Source of the DNA: Chloroflexota bacterium
GTDB taxonomy: Bacteria > Chloroflexota > Anaerolineae > Aggregatilineales > Phototrophicaceae
Assembly: GCA_016223085.1 (NCBI GenBank)
Contig: JACRPS010000003.1
Span: 862,202 to 926,201 of the forward strand
DNA length: 64,000 bases
Reading direction: 5' to 3'
The notes under the pieces were generated by a model. That model was not told the origin of the DNA, did not search any database, and saw nothing but the letters and a program-made list of their open reading frames with translations. How positions within the stretch are numbered: position 1 is the first letter of the stretch; every line of letters starts with the position of its first letter. Shown here piece after piece: positions 1 to 7,548 of this stretch. A program made the translations under genes and the position numbers.

Positions 1-361
1 AGGCCAGCGCGTCCCCGGTAGGCGACCAGGCCATCGTGTCGCCGCGCCCGCGGAACGGTGGCAGTCCCGCCGTCGCGCCTTCGACGGTGCTGCTCTCGCC
101 AGAGTACATGTTCAGCAGTTCCAGCGACTGGTCGGTACGGTAGGCCAGCCAGTTGCCATCCGGCGCGACCCCAAAATCAATCACAAACGTGTCTTCCGGC
201 GTGACGGCACTGACGCCCGCCATCCCCAGGCCGTACCGCTGAACCATGCCGGTGTTGGTCAGCACGTACAGTTCGGTCGGCAGGTTCAGGCCATCCTGCG
301 CGGACACCAGGCCGACCGCCAGCAGCGCCGCGAGAATCGTCATTATCGTGCGTCGCAGCAT
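1..361 (-). CDS. Exported propeller-like protein, 3' part outside window
   Basis: Only the first 120 codons are present, because the gene runs off the left edge. The ATG at 359-361 opens with a signal peptide (MLRRTIMTILAALLAVGLVSA, cleavage expected near SAQ), so the product is probably exported. The mature part contains APDGNWLAYRT and AWSPTGDALA, spaced like blades of a TolB/WD40-type beta-propeller ('pdG..la' and 'wSPdG..la' motifs). Several other exported propellers occur in this window (27364, 33151). The function is unknown and the propeller call rests on two blade motifs only. Confidence 0.75.
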   Translation of the reverse strand, partial: MLRRTIMTILAALLAVGLVSAQDGLNLPTELYVLTNTGMVQRYGLGMAGVSAVTPEDTFVIDFGVAPDGNWLAYRTDQSLELLNMYSGESSTVEGATAGLPPFRGRGDTMAWSPTGDALA

Positions 362-459
362 AACCTTATTCCCCATTTTAAGAACAGGCAACAAAGGGAA
401 GTATACACCGATGCGGGCAGAGGGGCAGGGGCACAGCGGCGGTGCGCCCCTGGCGGATG

Positions 460-1779
460 TCAGGCGAGGTCGTCGCAGCGGTCGCGCGCCCAGCGCAGGA
501 CACTTTCGATCATATCCAGCACCAGCGGATCGTCCTGACTGTTGGCAGTACGGTGGCGTTGTACAGTGGCGCTGACAATATCCAGCAGTCCGCCCTGAAT
601 CGTGCCGGCACGCGCTTCGGCGGCGATACCGCCCAGCACCAGCGGCAGATATACATCCACCAGCGACAGCCGCGCTCCGGGCTGACGCAGCAGGATGATC
701 AACTGCGCGCTGTACTCGCGCATGTCGTCGTCGCTGCCAAGCTGCTGGCCGGTAACGGCGTACAGCAGGCGGAAGCCATGTGTAATGGCATCACTGAGCA
801 ATTCATCGTACAGCGGCCCGGCCAGCGCAGCAATCGGGTCGGCGGTCGGGCGCAGGGTCAGCCGTTCCAGCAGGGCGCGGCACCAGTTCGGCAGGGGAAC
901 AAAACTGCCCTCATGCGCCGCGCCCTGCTCCAATGTCCGGCGCACGTGGTAAAGCTCCTGTCCGGGATATTCCACCGCCGTGTGAGGGAAGGCTGCCATC
1001 CACAGCACGGACACCAGCAGCCGGGCGATGAAGGCTGTCTCCGCCGGCTGAATCGGGTAGCCCGCCGCCGCAAATGTTTTGTCGGTAGTGTTGTACAGGG
1101 CGGTGTAGACCGCTTCGTTTTGTAGCTGCGGCAGCACGCGGCGGAGCAGGGTATCGCGGTGGTGTTCCAGCAGGGGGCGGTAGCTGGCGTAAGCGCCCGG
1201 CGACCACAGGCTGACCCATTCCGGCTGCAACAGGGGAATGGACTGCGGCGGCAGCACGCTGAAGGGCGCTTCGATGACGCTGCCAAACAGCCCACGCTGC
1301 GCCGCTGAAAACGCCAGACTCTTCAGTTCCATCAGCCGCAGGTTGGTGTCCGCCGGCAAAAACCGCTGATCGCTGCCGGTGGTCCGGCGCACCGGCGGCG
1401 CATCTGGCGCGGCCTGAAATTCGACCGCAACCGCCACTTTGTAGGCACTGCCGGGCGCAGTATCCGCATGAACGGTGATCGGCAGCACGGCGTAGCCGGT
1501 TTCCGCCGCGCGCAAGGTGACACATAGCGGTTCCGCGCTGGCCGTAAACCGCCCCGGCTTTTTCTGTGTGTCTTCTTCCGGCAGCAGCAGCCGGCCACGA
1601 ATGTCTATAGTCGCGCCGGTGCAGTTCTGGAGCAGCAGCACCGCTTCAAACGGACGTCCGGCGCGCACCACACGCGGGCGCACCGCCAGCGCCATCTGGA
1701 CGGCAGCGGCGTCAAAGCGTTCGCCACCGGTGATAATGCCCAGAATATCAGGGTAGTTGAGCGCAGGTTGTTCCGGCAT
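460..1779 (-). CDS. Conserved-looking protein of unknown function
   Basis: 439 residues, with no signal peptide and no clear membrane segment. Residues about 25-145 are rich in beta-strand patterns (VRAGRPFEAVLLLQN, YAVLPITVHADTAPG) and look like an Ig-like or macroglobulin-like beta-sandwich. The rest is mainly helical, with many Leu/Ala positions. I do not recognise a named family. The start at 1779 is preceded by AGGA at a usable distance. It stands alone on the minus strand, about 100 bp upstream of the exported propeller and about 110 bp from the SDR gene, so it may be a single transcription unit. Codon use and GC match the neighbours, so the ORF is surely coding, but no role can be assigned. 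Confidence 0.7.
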   Translation of the reverse strand: MPEQPALNYPDILGIITGGERFDAAAVQMALAVRPRVVRAGRPFEAVLLLQNCTGATIDIRGRLLLPEEDTQKKPGRFTASAEPLCVTLRAAETGYAVLPITVHADTAPGSAYKVAVAVEFQAAPDAPPVRRTTGSDQRFLPADTNLRLMELKSLAFSAAQRGLFGSVIEAPFSVLPPQSIPLLQPEWVSLWSPGAYASYRPLLEHHRDTLLRRVLPQLQNEAVYTALYNTTDKTFAAAGYPIQPAETAFIARLLVSVLWMAAFPHTAVEYPGQELYHVRRTLEQGAAHEGSFVPLPNWCRALLERLTLRPTADPIAALAGPLYDELLSDAITHGFRLLYAVTGQQLGSDDDMREYSAQLIILLRQPGARLSLVDVYLPLVLGGIAAEARAGTIQGGLLDIVSATVQRHRTANSQDDPLVLDMIESVLRWARDRCDDLA

Positions 1780-1888
1780 AAGGGCAGTCCTGTTGCTTTT
1801 TTGCCATTATAAAACCGGAACAACCGGGAATTGCGTGAACGTTTGGTCCGTAAGGGCATGGCGCCGCCATATCCCTACACAGGATGAT

Positions 1889-2644
1889 TTACGTGCGCAG
1901 GTACGATGCGCCGTTAATGTCCACGATGGCGCCTGTCAGGAAGTCCGTCCCTTCCGAAGCGAGGAACAGCACTGCCCGTGCGATTTCCTCCGGCTGCGCG
2001 ATACGCCCCAGCGGGCTTTGCTGGCGCATTTCGTCGCCGCGCTGCGCCAGATGTTCCGCCGCCATGTCGGTTTCCACCCAGCCCGGCGCAACCGCCGTGA
2101 CGATGATGTTGTACGGCGCGAGCGCCTTTGCCAGCGACTGGCTCATGGCGTTCATGCCGGCTTTGGCCGCGCCATAGGCGGGCGAATCCGGTTCGCCGCG
2201 AAACGCCCCGCGCGACGACACGTTGACGATGCGCCCGCCGCCATGCTGCATCATGTGTCTAGCGGTGCAGAAGGCGGCATTGGCTGCGCCCAGCAGATTG
2301 GTCTGGATGTTGACATGCCAGTGCGCCAGCCAGTCGTCATAGCTTAGGTCGGCAAACGGACGTTTTTCGTAGATGCCGGCGTTGTTGACCAGCACGTGCA
2401 GCCCGCCCATCTGCTCGGTAACCGCGTTCACCATCGCCTGTACTTCGGCAGGGTTGGCAATATCCGCCCGCACCAGCCGGTGGCCGCTTCCGGGCAGCGC
2501 CGCCAGCGTTTCGTCCGCCGCTGTCCGGTTGGCATGGTAGTGTACCGCAACCCTCGCGCCGTGTTCGGCAAACAGCCGGGCGCAGGCGCGGCCAATCCCC
2601 CGCGACGCGCCGGTGACGAGGACAATTTTGTCGGTGAAGTCCAT
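1889..2644 (-). CDS. SDR-family oxidoreductase (FabG-like)
   Basis: 251 residues, the usual length of a classical short-chain dehydrogenase/reductase. The Rossmann glycine motif TGASRGIG is at residues 11-18, NNAG at 87-90, the catalytic Ser in NVSS at 143-144, and the YxxxK pair is Tyr157/Lys161 (AYGAAK). The C-terminal PGWVETDM and FLASEGTDFLTG segments are typical of 3-oxoacyl-ACP reductase-like SDRs. It reduces or oxidises a carbonyl/alcohol with NAD(P)(H), and the substrate cannot be told from sequence. Fatty-acid synthesis genes are not adjacent, so a true FabG role is unproven. The start has a good Shine-Dalgarno sequence (GAGGGAA). The RH at positions 39-40 region does not allow a cofactor call with certainty. 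Confidence 0.88.
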   Translation of the reverse strand: MDFTDKIVLVTGASRGIGRACARLFAEHGARVAVHYHANRTAADETLAALPGSGHRLVRADIANPAEVQAMVNAVTEQMGGLHVLVNNAGIYEKRPFADLSYDDWLAHWHVNIQTNLLGAANAAFCTARHMMQHGGGRIVNVSSRGAFRGEPDSPAYGAAKAGMNAMSQSLAKALAPYNIIVTAVAPGWVETDMAAEHLAQRGDEMRQQSPLGRIAQPEEIARAVLFLASEGTDFLTGAIVDINGASYLRT

Positions 2645-2693
2645 AAAATAGTTCCCTCAGTGAGGAAGCATAAAACACGAGGTCTTGATTGTA

Positions 2694-2731
2694 TCCCCTC
2701 TGTGTCTTTGTGGCTCTGTGTCGTGGTTTTA
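2694..2731. repeat. Heptad repeat array, copy H1
   Basis: Short array of CTCTGTG / CTTTGTG units on the + strand, ending at the stop codon (TTA at 2729-2731) of the minus-strand B3/B4 gene. It is one of seven related arrays in the window (others at about 11366, 16611, 19361, 30437, 34159 and 36741). Confidence 0.7.
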
Positions 2732-3436
2732 TGCTTCTATGCTTGCCCGCCCCGCCCCCAGCACGCCAGACACGTAAACTCCGCCGGCATAGCTTTCCAG
2801 CAGATGCAGCAGGTCGGCCAGCGCGGCTTCAACATCGGCGCGCGCGTTGGCGTGATGGCCTTCGACCGTGATGATCGCATCGGTCGTTGTCTCCCGTGCG
2901 GCGCTGTCGTCGCTCTGCCGCCAGCACCAGCGCCGGGCAATCACGCGGCGGGTTGTGTCAGAGAAGACTACTTCACCCGGTTCAGGATGTTCTGCTACAG
3001 TTTCGCCCAGCGGCAGAAACCATTCCGTGCCATCGGCAACGTGCACCGTCACCGCGCCTGCAAGCTGGCGCGTGTCAAACACGGCCACCGGCAGCGCGTA
3101 GCGGATGCTGACCAGATTGCCCAGGTCTACCAGCAGATTGATGCTCGGAATGTCGCCCTTTTTGGTCAGGCGGCGCAGCAACGCTTCCGCGGCGCTGCGG
3201 TACTGTGTCGGTTCCACGCCAAAGCCACGGAACACGCTCCGCCACGCCGCCAGCGAGGGGATGTCGCTGAGGGGCGTGCTGCCCAGCCGGGCAATCACGG
3301 CCTGCTGCTCCACCTCATAACCAGCCTGGAGCGCATCCGGCGTCAGGCCGTTACGCAGCCCCTGCGCCAGAATGACGCCGCCGGTGATGTTCGGAAAGCG
3401 CGCCAGGATGTCGGGGTGATAGCCAAACGCCGTCAT
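2729..3436 (-). CDS. Freestanding B3/B4 tRNA-binding/editing-type domain protein
   Basis: 235 residues. The whole protein resembles the B3/B4 domain of phenylalanyl-tRNA synthetase beta (the editing module), which also occurs alone in many bacteria (COG3382 type). Recognisable segments are AWRSVFRGFGVEPTQYRSAAEALLRR (cited in part), LVDLGNLVSIRYALPVAVFD and the later G.E...PGEVVFSDT. In PheRS this fold binds and hydrolyses Tyr-tRNAPhe. The freestanding forms may edit mischarged tRNA or bind other amino acids, but their role is not settled. The ATG overlaps the stop of the FHA gene upstream (3433-3436, ATGA), so the two are translationally coupled. The stop codon is directly followed by a heptad repeat array. 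Confidence 0.8.
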   Translation of the reverse strand: MTAFGYHPDILARFPNITGGVILAQGLRNGLTPDALQAGYEVEQQAVIARLGSTPLSDIPSLAAWRSVFRGFGVEPTQYRSAAEALLRRLTKKGDIPSINLLVDLGNLVSIRYALPVAVFDTRQLAGAVTVHVADGTEWFLPLGETVAEHPEPGEVVFSDTTRRVIARRWCWRQSDDSAARETTTDAIITVEGHHANARADVEAALADLLHLLESYAGGVYVSGVLGAGRASIEA

Positions 3437-4650
3437 GGCCGTACCGGTTCCGGGTCCTGCAGGAAGTAGATGTACATACGGAGCTGCCCCAGCCGGATTT
3501 CGTCGCCGTTTTTCACCGGCACCAGTTCGCGCGGCTTGGAGGGGTCGCCATTGATGTAGGTGCCGTTGATGGTGTCCATGTCTTCTACAAAGAACTTGCC
3601 ATCCTTCTGGTGCAGGATCATGTGCAGCCGCGACACGCCGTAATTCACGGCATCAAAGCGCGTTAGATCAACGTGGCTCTTAAGGCTACCGGTGCTGTTA
3701 GCCCGCCCAAACGACACCGGCTGCGTCACGATCAACGGAATTGGCGTATCGCTGTGGCCGGCCACAAACAGCACCACTGCGTTGCGGCGCGACTCCGGCG
3801 GCATACCTTGCAGCGGGGCCGTGCCAACCAGATGTTTGGTGTAAATCGAAGCGTGGCCGCTCTGGTGGCGGTTAATGAGCGACGAAATTACGTGGCGCAG
3901 TTCCTTTGCGCTCACAGGCCGGTCAAGGAAGATGTCCGCGCCAGCGCCCATCACTTCGGGGATGTTGGATGAGACTTTCGAGGCGCTGATAACCACCATC
4001 GGCAGGCTGTTGCCGTGAACGTCGCGGCGAACGTAGCGGCAGAATTCCAGGCCGTTGATCTCCGGCAGCAGTTGTTCAACAATTACGGCTTCCGGTGCTT
4101 TCTGGTTATACAGGCGGATGGCGCTCACCACATCGTGGCTGATTCGCGCCTTATAACCGGCCTGTTCCATCACCTGCGCCAACGCCCGCGCGACTTCATA
4201 ATCATCTTCGACGATCAGGATAAGCTGCCCCGTGCCCGCCAGCGCCTGGTCATGAAGCTGCAGGCTGGCCTGCTTGCGGGCGCTGCTGCCAAAGGTGGGC
4301 GACAGGATGATCTGTACGTCCAGCCGCAGCCGCCCCAGATACAGATGATCGCCATGGGACAGCGGCTGCGGTTCGCCGGGTTTCAGCCGGGTGGTGTTCA
4401 GCAGCGTGCCGTTGCCACTGCCGAGGTCTTCGAGCATCAGCCGGTCGCCCTCCGGGAACAGCGCCAGGTGCTGGCGCGATACGCCGAGGTCTTCTGCCTG
4501 ATAGGCCGCCAGATCAACGTCCGGCTGTTTGCTCTCTCCGCTGACACTCCGCCCCAGCACGACGCGCTCTTCCACGCGCAGTTTGAGCGGCTTCGACATC
4601 TGGGGGGCATTGAGTTCGATGACCCAGAGCGGCGGTACGGGTTCAGTCAT
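3433..4650 (-). CDS. FHA - degenerate receiver - FHA protein
   Basis: 405 residues from the ATG at 4650, chosen because AGGACAC precedes it; an in-frame upstream start at 4680 lacks such a site. Domain order: FHA domain about 20-105 (LGRS, SRQH, GSGNGT, phosphothreonine-binding type); response-regulator receiver about 140-260 (acidic pair EDD near 148-150); second FHA about 305-395 (FGR, SRLH, INGTYING). In the receiver the phosphoacceptor Asp is replaced by Glu192 (VIVEQLLP) and the conserved Lys by Arg (LDRPVS), so it is probably not phosphorylated and may mimic the active form. Likely a cytoplasmic scaffold reading Ser/Thr phosphorylation; no kinase gene is adjacent. Coupled to the B3/B4 gene downstream. 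Confidence 0.85.
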   Translation of the reverse strand: MTEPVPPLWVIELNAPQMSKPLKLRVEERVVLGRSVSGESKQPDVDLAAYQAEDLGVSRQHLALFPEGDRLMLEDLGSGNGTLLNTTRLKPGEPQPLSHGDHLYLGRLRLDVQIILSPTFGSSARKQASLQLHDQALAGTGQLILIVEDDYEVARALAQVMEQAGYKARISHDVVSAIRLYNQKAPEAVIVEQLLPEINGLEFCRYVRRDVHGNSLPMVVISASKVSSNIPEVMGAGADIFLDRPVSAKELRHVISSLINRHQSGHASIYTKHLVGTAPLQGMPPESRRNAVVLFVAGHSDTPIPLIVTQPVSFGRANSTGSLKSHVDLTRFDAVNYGVSRLHMILHQKDGKFFVEDMDTINGTYINGDPSKPRELVPVKNGDEIRLGQLRMYIYFLQDPEPVRP

Positions 4651-4705
4651 AGTGTGTCCTATGCAACCTGCGCGGAACAATGATCGGCGGTACGACCTTA
4701 TGTGT

Positions 4706-4711
4706 ATTGTA
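4706..4711 (-). promoter_or_regulatory. Possible -10 element for the FHA-B3/B4 operon
   Basis: TACAAT on the minus strand, about 55 bp before the ATG at 4650. The hexamer 17 bp upstream (TTTCCT) is a weak -35. A near-palindrome GTAAGCGTTTAC lies further upstream at about 4741-4752 and could be an operator. Weak support. The rest of 4712-4878 holds nothing I recognise. Confidence 0.35.
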
Positions 4712-4878
4712 AAGCCAAGATGCTTATAAGGAAAGTCAGGTAAGCGTTTACCCTTACCCGATCTTACGATTGACTGACGAATCCCCTAACGCCTTCTACC
4801 CTTATAGCAATGCTCTTTAAGTGATGGGCGGGGTGTCGGCTGGATGAAAACCAACCAATCCGCTTTAGCGGCCACCCA

Positions 4879-4972
4879 CAGCGTTCAGCATTTGGCTTTA
4901 CGTTTTTGTACTGGCTTTACTGCTCAACCGCGATTTCTGTGCCGACAAACGTATCCCTGAAGGTTATGTTAG
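4879..4972. repeat. Dispersed intergenic element, copy A
   Basis: This segment resembles 15186-15283. Both start with the identical 11 bases cagcgttcagc, share a TTTG.CTT block, then ctgct.aac, tttctg.gccga and tatccct in the same order and spacing, and end near TTAG. I judge the similarity at roughly 60-65% by eye. Copy A ends at the stop codon of the DUF348-G5-3D gene (TTA at 4969-4971). Copy B also lies downstream of a minus-strand gene, but about 70 bp from its stop. Confidence 0.5.
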
Positions 4973-6417
4973 TCCGTGTACGGCAGCAGATAGTTGATTT
5001 CTTCCGGCACCGGTGTGAGCAGGTAGACTTCCACCCAGCGCGACCAGGGAATCCAGTTGTCGTCATCGTAGCCCAGGTCAATCCACAGCCGTGACGTGGG
5101 CATTCCGGTATCGGCCATCACACCCACACCGTAATCCGGCACGTAAAGCTGTGTGCCATAGGGAATAACGTCCGGGTCAGACGCAACCACGCCTTTGGTC
5201 AGCTTGCGCCCGGTCGCGGTGGTTGCGTCCCCGCCTAACGCTTCAGGATAATAAATTGTGGCGTACATCCGCAGCTTGCGCCAGTACTCGCGCGGCCCTT
5301 CCGGTGTATCAATTGTCCGTAGCACGATGCGCGTGCCGTAGGCCACCACGCGGTTCACTGGCTCGCTGACAACGGCGCTGCTTTCCTCCTCCCGACTGAC
5401 TTCACTGCCGTTTTCGTAGCGAATGCGGATATTGGTCCGCCGGATGCCGTTCTGCCCTTCCTGCAGCACGCGCCGCTGGTCGAGTTCGAGGTTGGCATCG
5501 GCCTGGTACACGGTTTCAAACGGTATCACATCCTGCCGCGCTTCCACAGTTTCGGTCACGCGAATGACGCGGATGTGCATTCCGGGGCGTAGCGGACTAT
5601 CCTCGGCGGGAATGCTGTAATCCAGCCCCAGCAGGGTCACACCGGCATCGGTCAGTGCGCTGGCGACCGTTGTCCCCTGCGAGCGCGTTTCCAGCGACAC
5701 ACCATCCGCGATAATTGTCACCGGGCGCGACCGTTGAATCGTGACGGTGGTATCACCCGTAATCGGGGTGTTAATGTCCGGCGTGACTGTATCCGCCAGG
5801 TAGAGGGTCACACCGGCTTCAAACAGGGCTTCGCCGATGGTGGCGCTGGTGGTCTGAATGGTTCGCTCCCGGCTGCCGTCGTTGATCCGCACGGTGGCAG
5901 CGTGCTGCACATTGATCTGCGTGGCGGGCACGGGCCACACCAGCAATTGTATCAGGCTTGCCGCCGTGCCATCCACCTGCACCCGGTCGTACGCGCCAAC
6001 AGTAACACCTACGCTCTTAAGGATGTCAAACGGATTGGCGAAGGTAGTCTGGAGGGTCTGTGGGACGCCGTCTACCGTAATCGTCACCGGACGCGACCGT
6101 TCCACGCGCACCAGCAGATGGGGGGTGATCGGACTGGAGAGAGGCGGCGTCACGTTATCACCCGCGTTGACTGCCACGCCCGCTTCGTTCAGCAGATCAG
6201 CTACCGTTGCGGCGTGGGTAACGGCCTGCCGGGCAGTACTGCCGACGATGATCGTGACCGGCAGCGGCGGGGCGGATTGCAGCAGTGCCGTCAGCAGCGC
6301 CCCCACGCACACAACCGCGCAGCCAACCACCAGCAGGGCAGCAGTGATGAGGGCCACCATCCGACGATTCAGCCGGTGCGGGAAGATGGAAACGGGTGGA
6401 GTTTGTATATCGGACAT
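4969..6417 (-). CDS. DUF348-G5-3D cell-wall protein (YabE/Rpf-like)
   Basis: 482 residues. One N-terminal membrane anchor or signal (about 20-48) is followed by three DUF348 ubiquitin-like repeats (segments beginning TIIVGSTARQAV, VTITVDGVPQ/INDGSRERTIQT, VTIIADGVSLETRSQG), a G5 domain (about 290-375: TETVEARQDVIPFETVYQ) and a C-terminal 3D domain (about 390-480: TATGRKLTKGVV, VIPYGTQLYVPDYG, MADTG, LWIDLGYDD). This is the architecture of YabE and Rpf-type peptidoglycan-remodelling proteins, where the 3D domain is related to MltA lytic transglycosylases with catalytic aspartates; DTG and DLG are visible. It probably acts outside the membrane on the cell wall. Single gene; SRP RNA lies upstream on the same strand. 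Confidence 0.9.
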   Translation of the reverse strand: MSDIQTPPVSIFPHRLNRRMVALITAALLVVGCAVVCVGALLTALLQSAPPLPVTIIVGSTARQAVTHAATVADLLNEAGVAVNAGDNVTPPLSSPITPHLLVRVERSRPVTITVDGVPQTLQTTFANPFDILKSVGVTVGAYDRVQVDGTAASLIQLLVWPVPATQINVQHAATVRINDGSRERTIQTTSATIGEALFEAGVTLYLADTVTPDINTPITGDTTVTIQRSRPVTIIADGVSLETRSQGTTVASALTDAGVTLLGLDYSIPAEDSPLRPGMHIRVIRVTETVEARQDVIPFETVYQADANLELDQRRVLQEGQNGIRRTNIRIRYENGSEVSREEESSAVVSEPVNRVVAYGTRIVLRTIDTPEGPREYWRKLRMYATIYYPEALGGDATTATGRKLTKGVVASDPDVIPYGTQLYVPDYGVGVMADTGMPTSRLWIDLGYDDDNWIPWSRWVEVYLLTPVPEEINYLLPYTD

Positions 6418-6438
6418 CCGCCTGTAGAAAACACAAAA

Positions 6439-6577
6439 GGGTTGTTGACGGTCAGCTCAGGCCAGGCACCCCTGCGGCACCCAGGAAGTACTCCTTAGTG
6501 CTGCTACCTTCCGGTCCTGACACGGTTCGGAGGTCCTGCCGCGCAGGACCCGGTCTGAGCGAACCGGCAACAACCCC
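6439..6577 (-). ncRNA. ffs: Signal recognition particle RNA (small SRP RNA, 4.5S type)
   Basis: On the minus strand the segment contains the SRP domain IV core, GGACCGGAAGGTAGCAGC, flanked by long complementary arms. The 5' GTTGTTGCCGGTTCGCTCAG pairs with the 3' CTGAGCTGACCGTCAACAAC to close an extended hairpin. The core has the GGAA tetraloop and the asymmetric A/C-rich internal loop that binds Ffh. Ends are set at the limits of pairing, giving about 139 nt, somewhat longer than the E. coli RNA of 114 nt. It should bind Ffh for co-translational membrane targeting. A strong promoter sits about 55 bp upstream. Confidence 0.93.
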
Positions 6578-6633
6578 GGTTCAAAAATGGTCTTATCGAA
6601 ACAAGGTTTTCCAGTAATGTAATCTTGACTGTG

Positions 6634-6662
6634 ATTCTAGCGCGAACGGCGCTGTTTGTCAA
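6634..6662 (-). promoter_or_regulatory. Sigma-70-type promoter of the SRP RNA
   Basis: On the minus strand TTGACA (6657-6662) and TAGAAT (6634-6639) are separated by exactly 17 bp. Transcription would start near 6627, about 50 nt before the paired 5' end of the SRP RNA, so 5' processing is expected. Confidence 0.8.
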
Positions 6663-6773
6663 ATTACCTTTGTGAAAAACGCGGGGATGCCAGACGGCAG
6701 CGTTGACGAGGGCGCTGTTTTCGCCTAGGATTCGCACCCTGGAACAGCCGCGTCTATCTGGAAAGAAACCTTC

Positions 6774-7511
6774 ATGAGTCTGCTGACGCAGGGAAACACC
6801 GCCAAATTGTACTGCCTGAACTGGATTGAACAGTACAGCCGGGATAAACCGTCCGTCACCCTGCTTGATCTGGGGTGCGGGACGGCAGCGAATTTTATCC
6901 CGCTGCTCAAACAGTACCGGCAGATCCATTATATTGGGGTTGAGCCGTCGCCCGCCGACAGCGAACGCGCCCGGCAAAACACTGCCGGCCTGAACGCCAC
7001 TATTATCAACACCTATGCCTACGACCTGTATGGCAAAGACATTCATGAAAAATGTGAGCTGGTGGTGTCATTCAGCGTGTTCGAGCATGTCTACCGGCGG
7101 CTGGATTACCTGCGCGCGGCGCGGGCCTGTATCAGGGATGATGGATATTTTCTCATCAACTACGACGCCGGCCACTTTGTGATGCCCAAAAACCTGCGCG
7201 AACGGACAAAAAACTGGCTGGGGCCGGTGCTGGCACGGCTGGGCCGCGAACGGTACTACCAGGCGTTTGTCCGGCAGGCCGAGTTTGATTCGCTCTGCCG
7301 TCAGGCCGGTTTTCAGGTGCTGGAAGTGAAGTCGTTTAATACCCGCCTGAAAGGCGTTTATAAACACGTGCCGCCGGAAGCGCGGGAAGCGTTTATGCGC
7401 CGGTGGCTGGACCTCGAACTGTGGTTGAACGAGCAGCCTATCCCTTACGATGACACAAAGGCCACCACCTGGGGCACACGCAATTACATTCTGCGACCGA
7501 CAAGCTCCTGA
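6774..7511 (+). CDS. Class I SAM-dependent methyltransferase
   Basis: 245 residues. The SAM-binding motif I is LLDLGCGTAANF at about residues 29-40, followed by GVEPSPADSERA (acidic end of strand 2) and SFSVFEHVYRRLDYLRAA, the usual post-motif region of Methyltransf_11/25-type enzymes. The substrate is unknown. ATG at 6774 follows GGAAAG. It is a lone plus-strand gene between the SRP RNA promoter and the convergent PBP gene; the 37 bp between its stop and the PBP stop contain no obvious hairpin. Confidence 0.85.
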   Translation: MSLLTQGNTAKLYCLNWIEQYSRDKPSVTLLDLGCGTAANFIPLLKQYRQIHYIGVEPSPADSERARQNTAGLNATIINTYAYDLYGKDIHEKCELVVSFSVFEHVYRRLDYLRAARACIRDDGYFLINYDAGHFVMPKNLRERTKNWLGPVLARLGRERYYQAFVRQAEFDSLCRQAGFQVLEVKSFNTRLKGVYKHVPPEAREAFMRRWLDLELWLNEQPIPYDDTKATTWGTRNYILRPTSS

Positions 7512-7548
7512 ATTGCTGTTAGCCCGCCTACTTTTATCGTCGCCAGAC

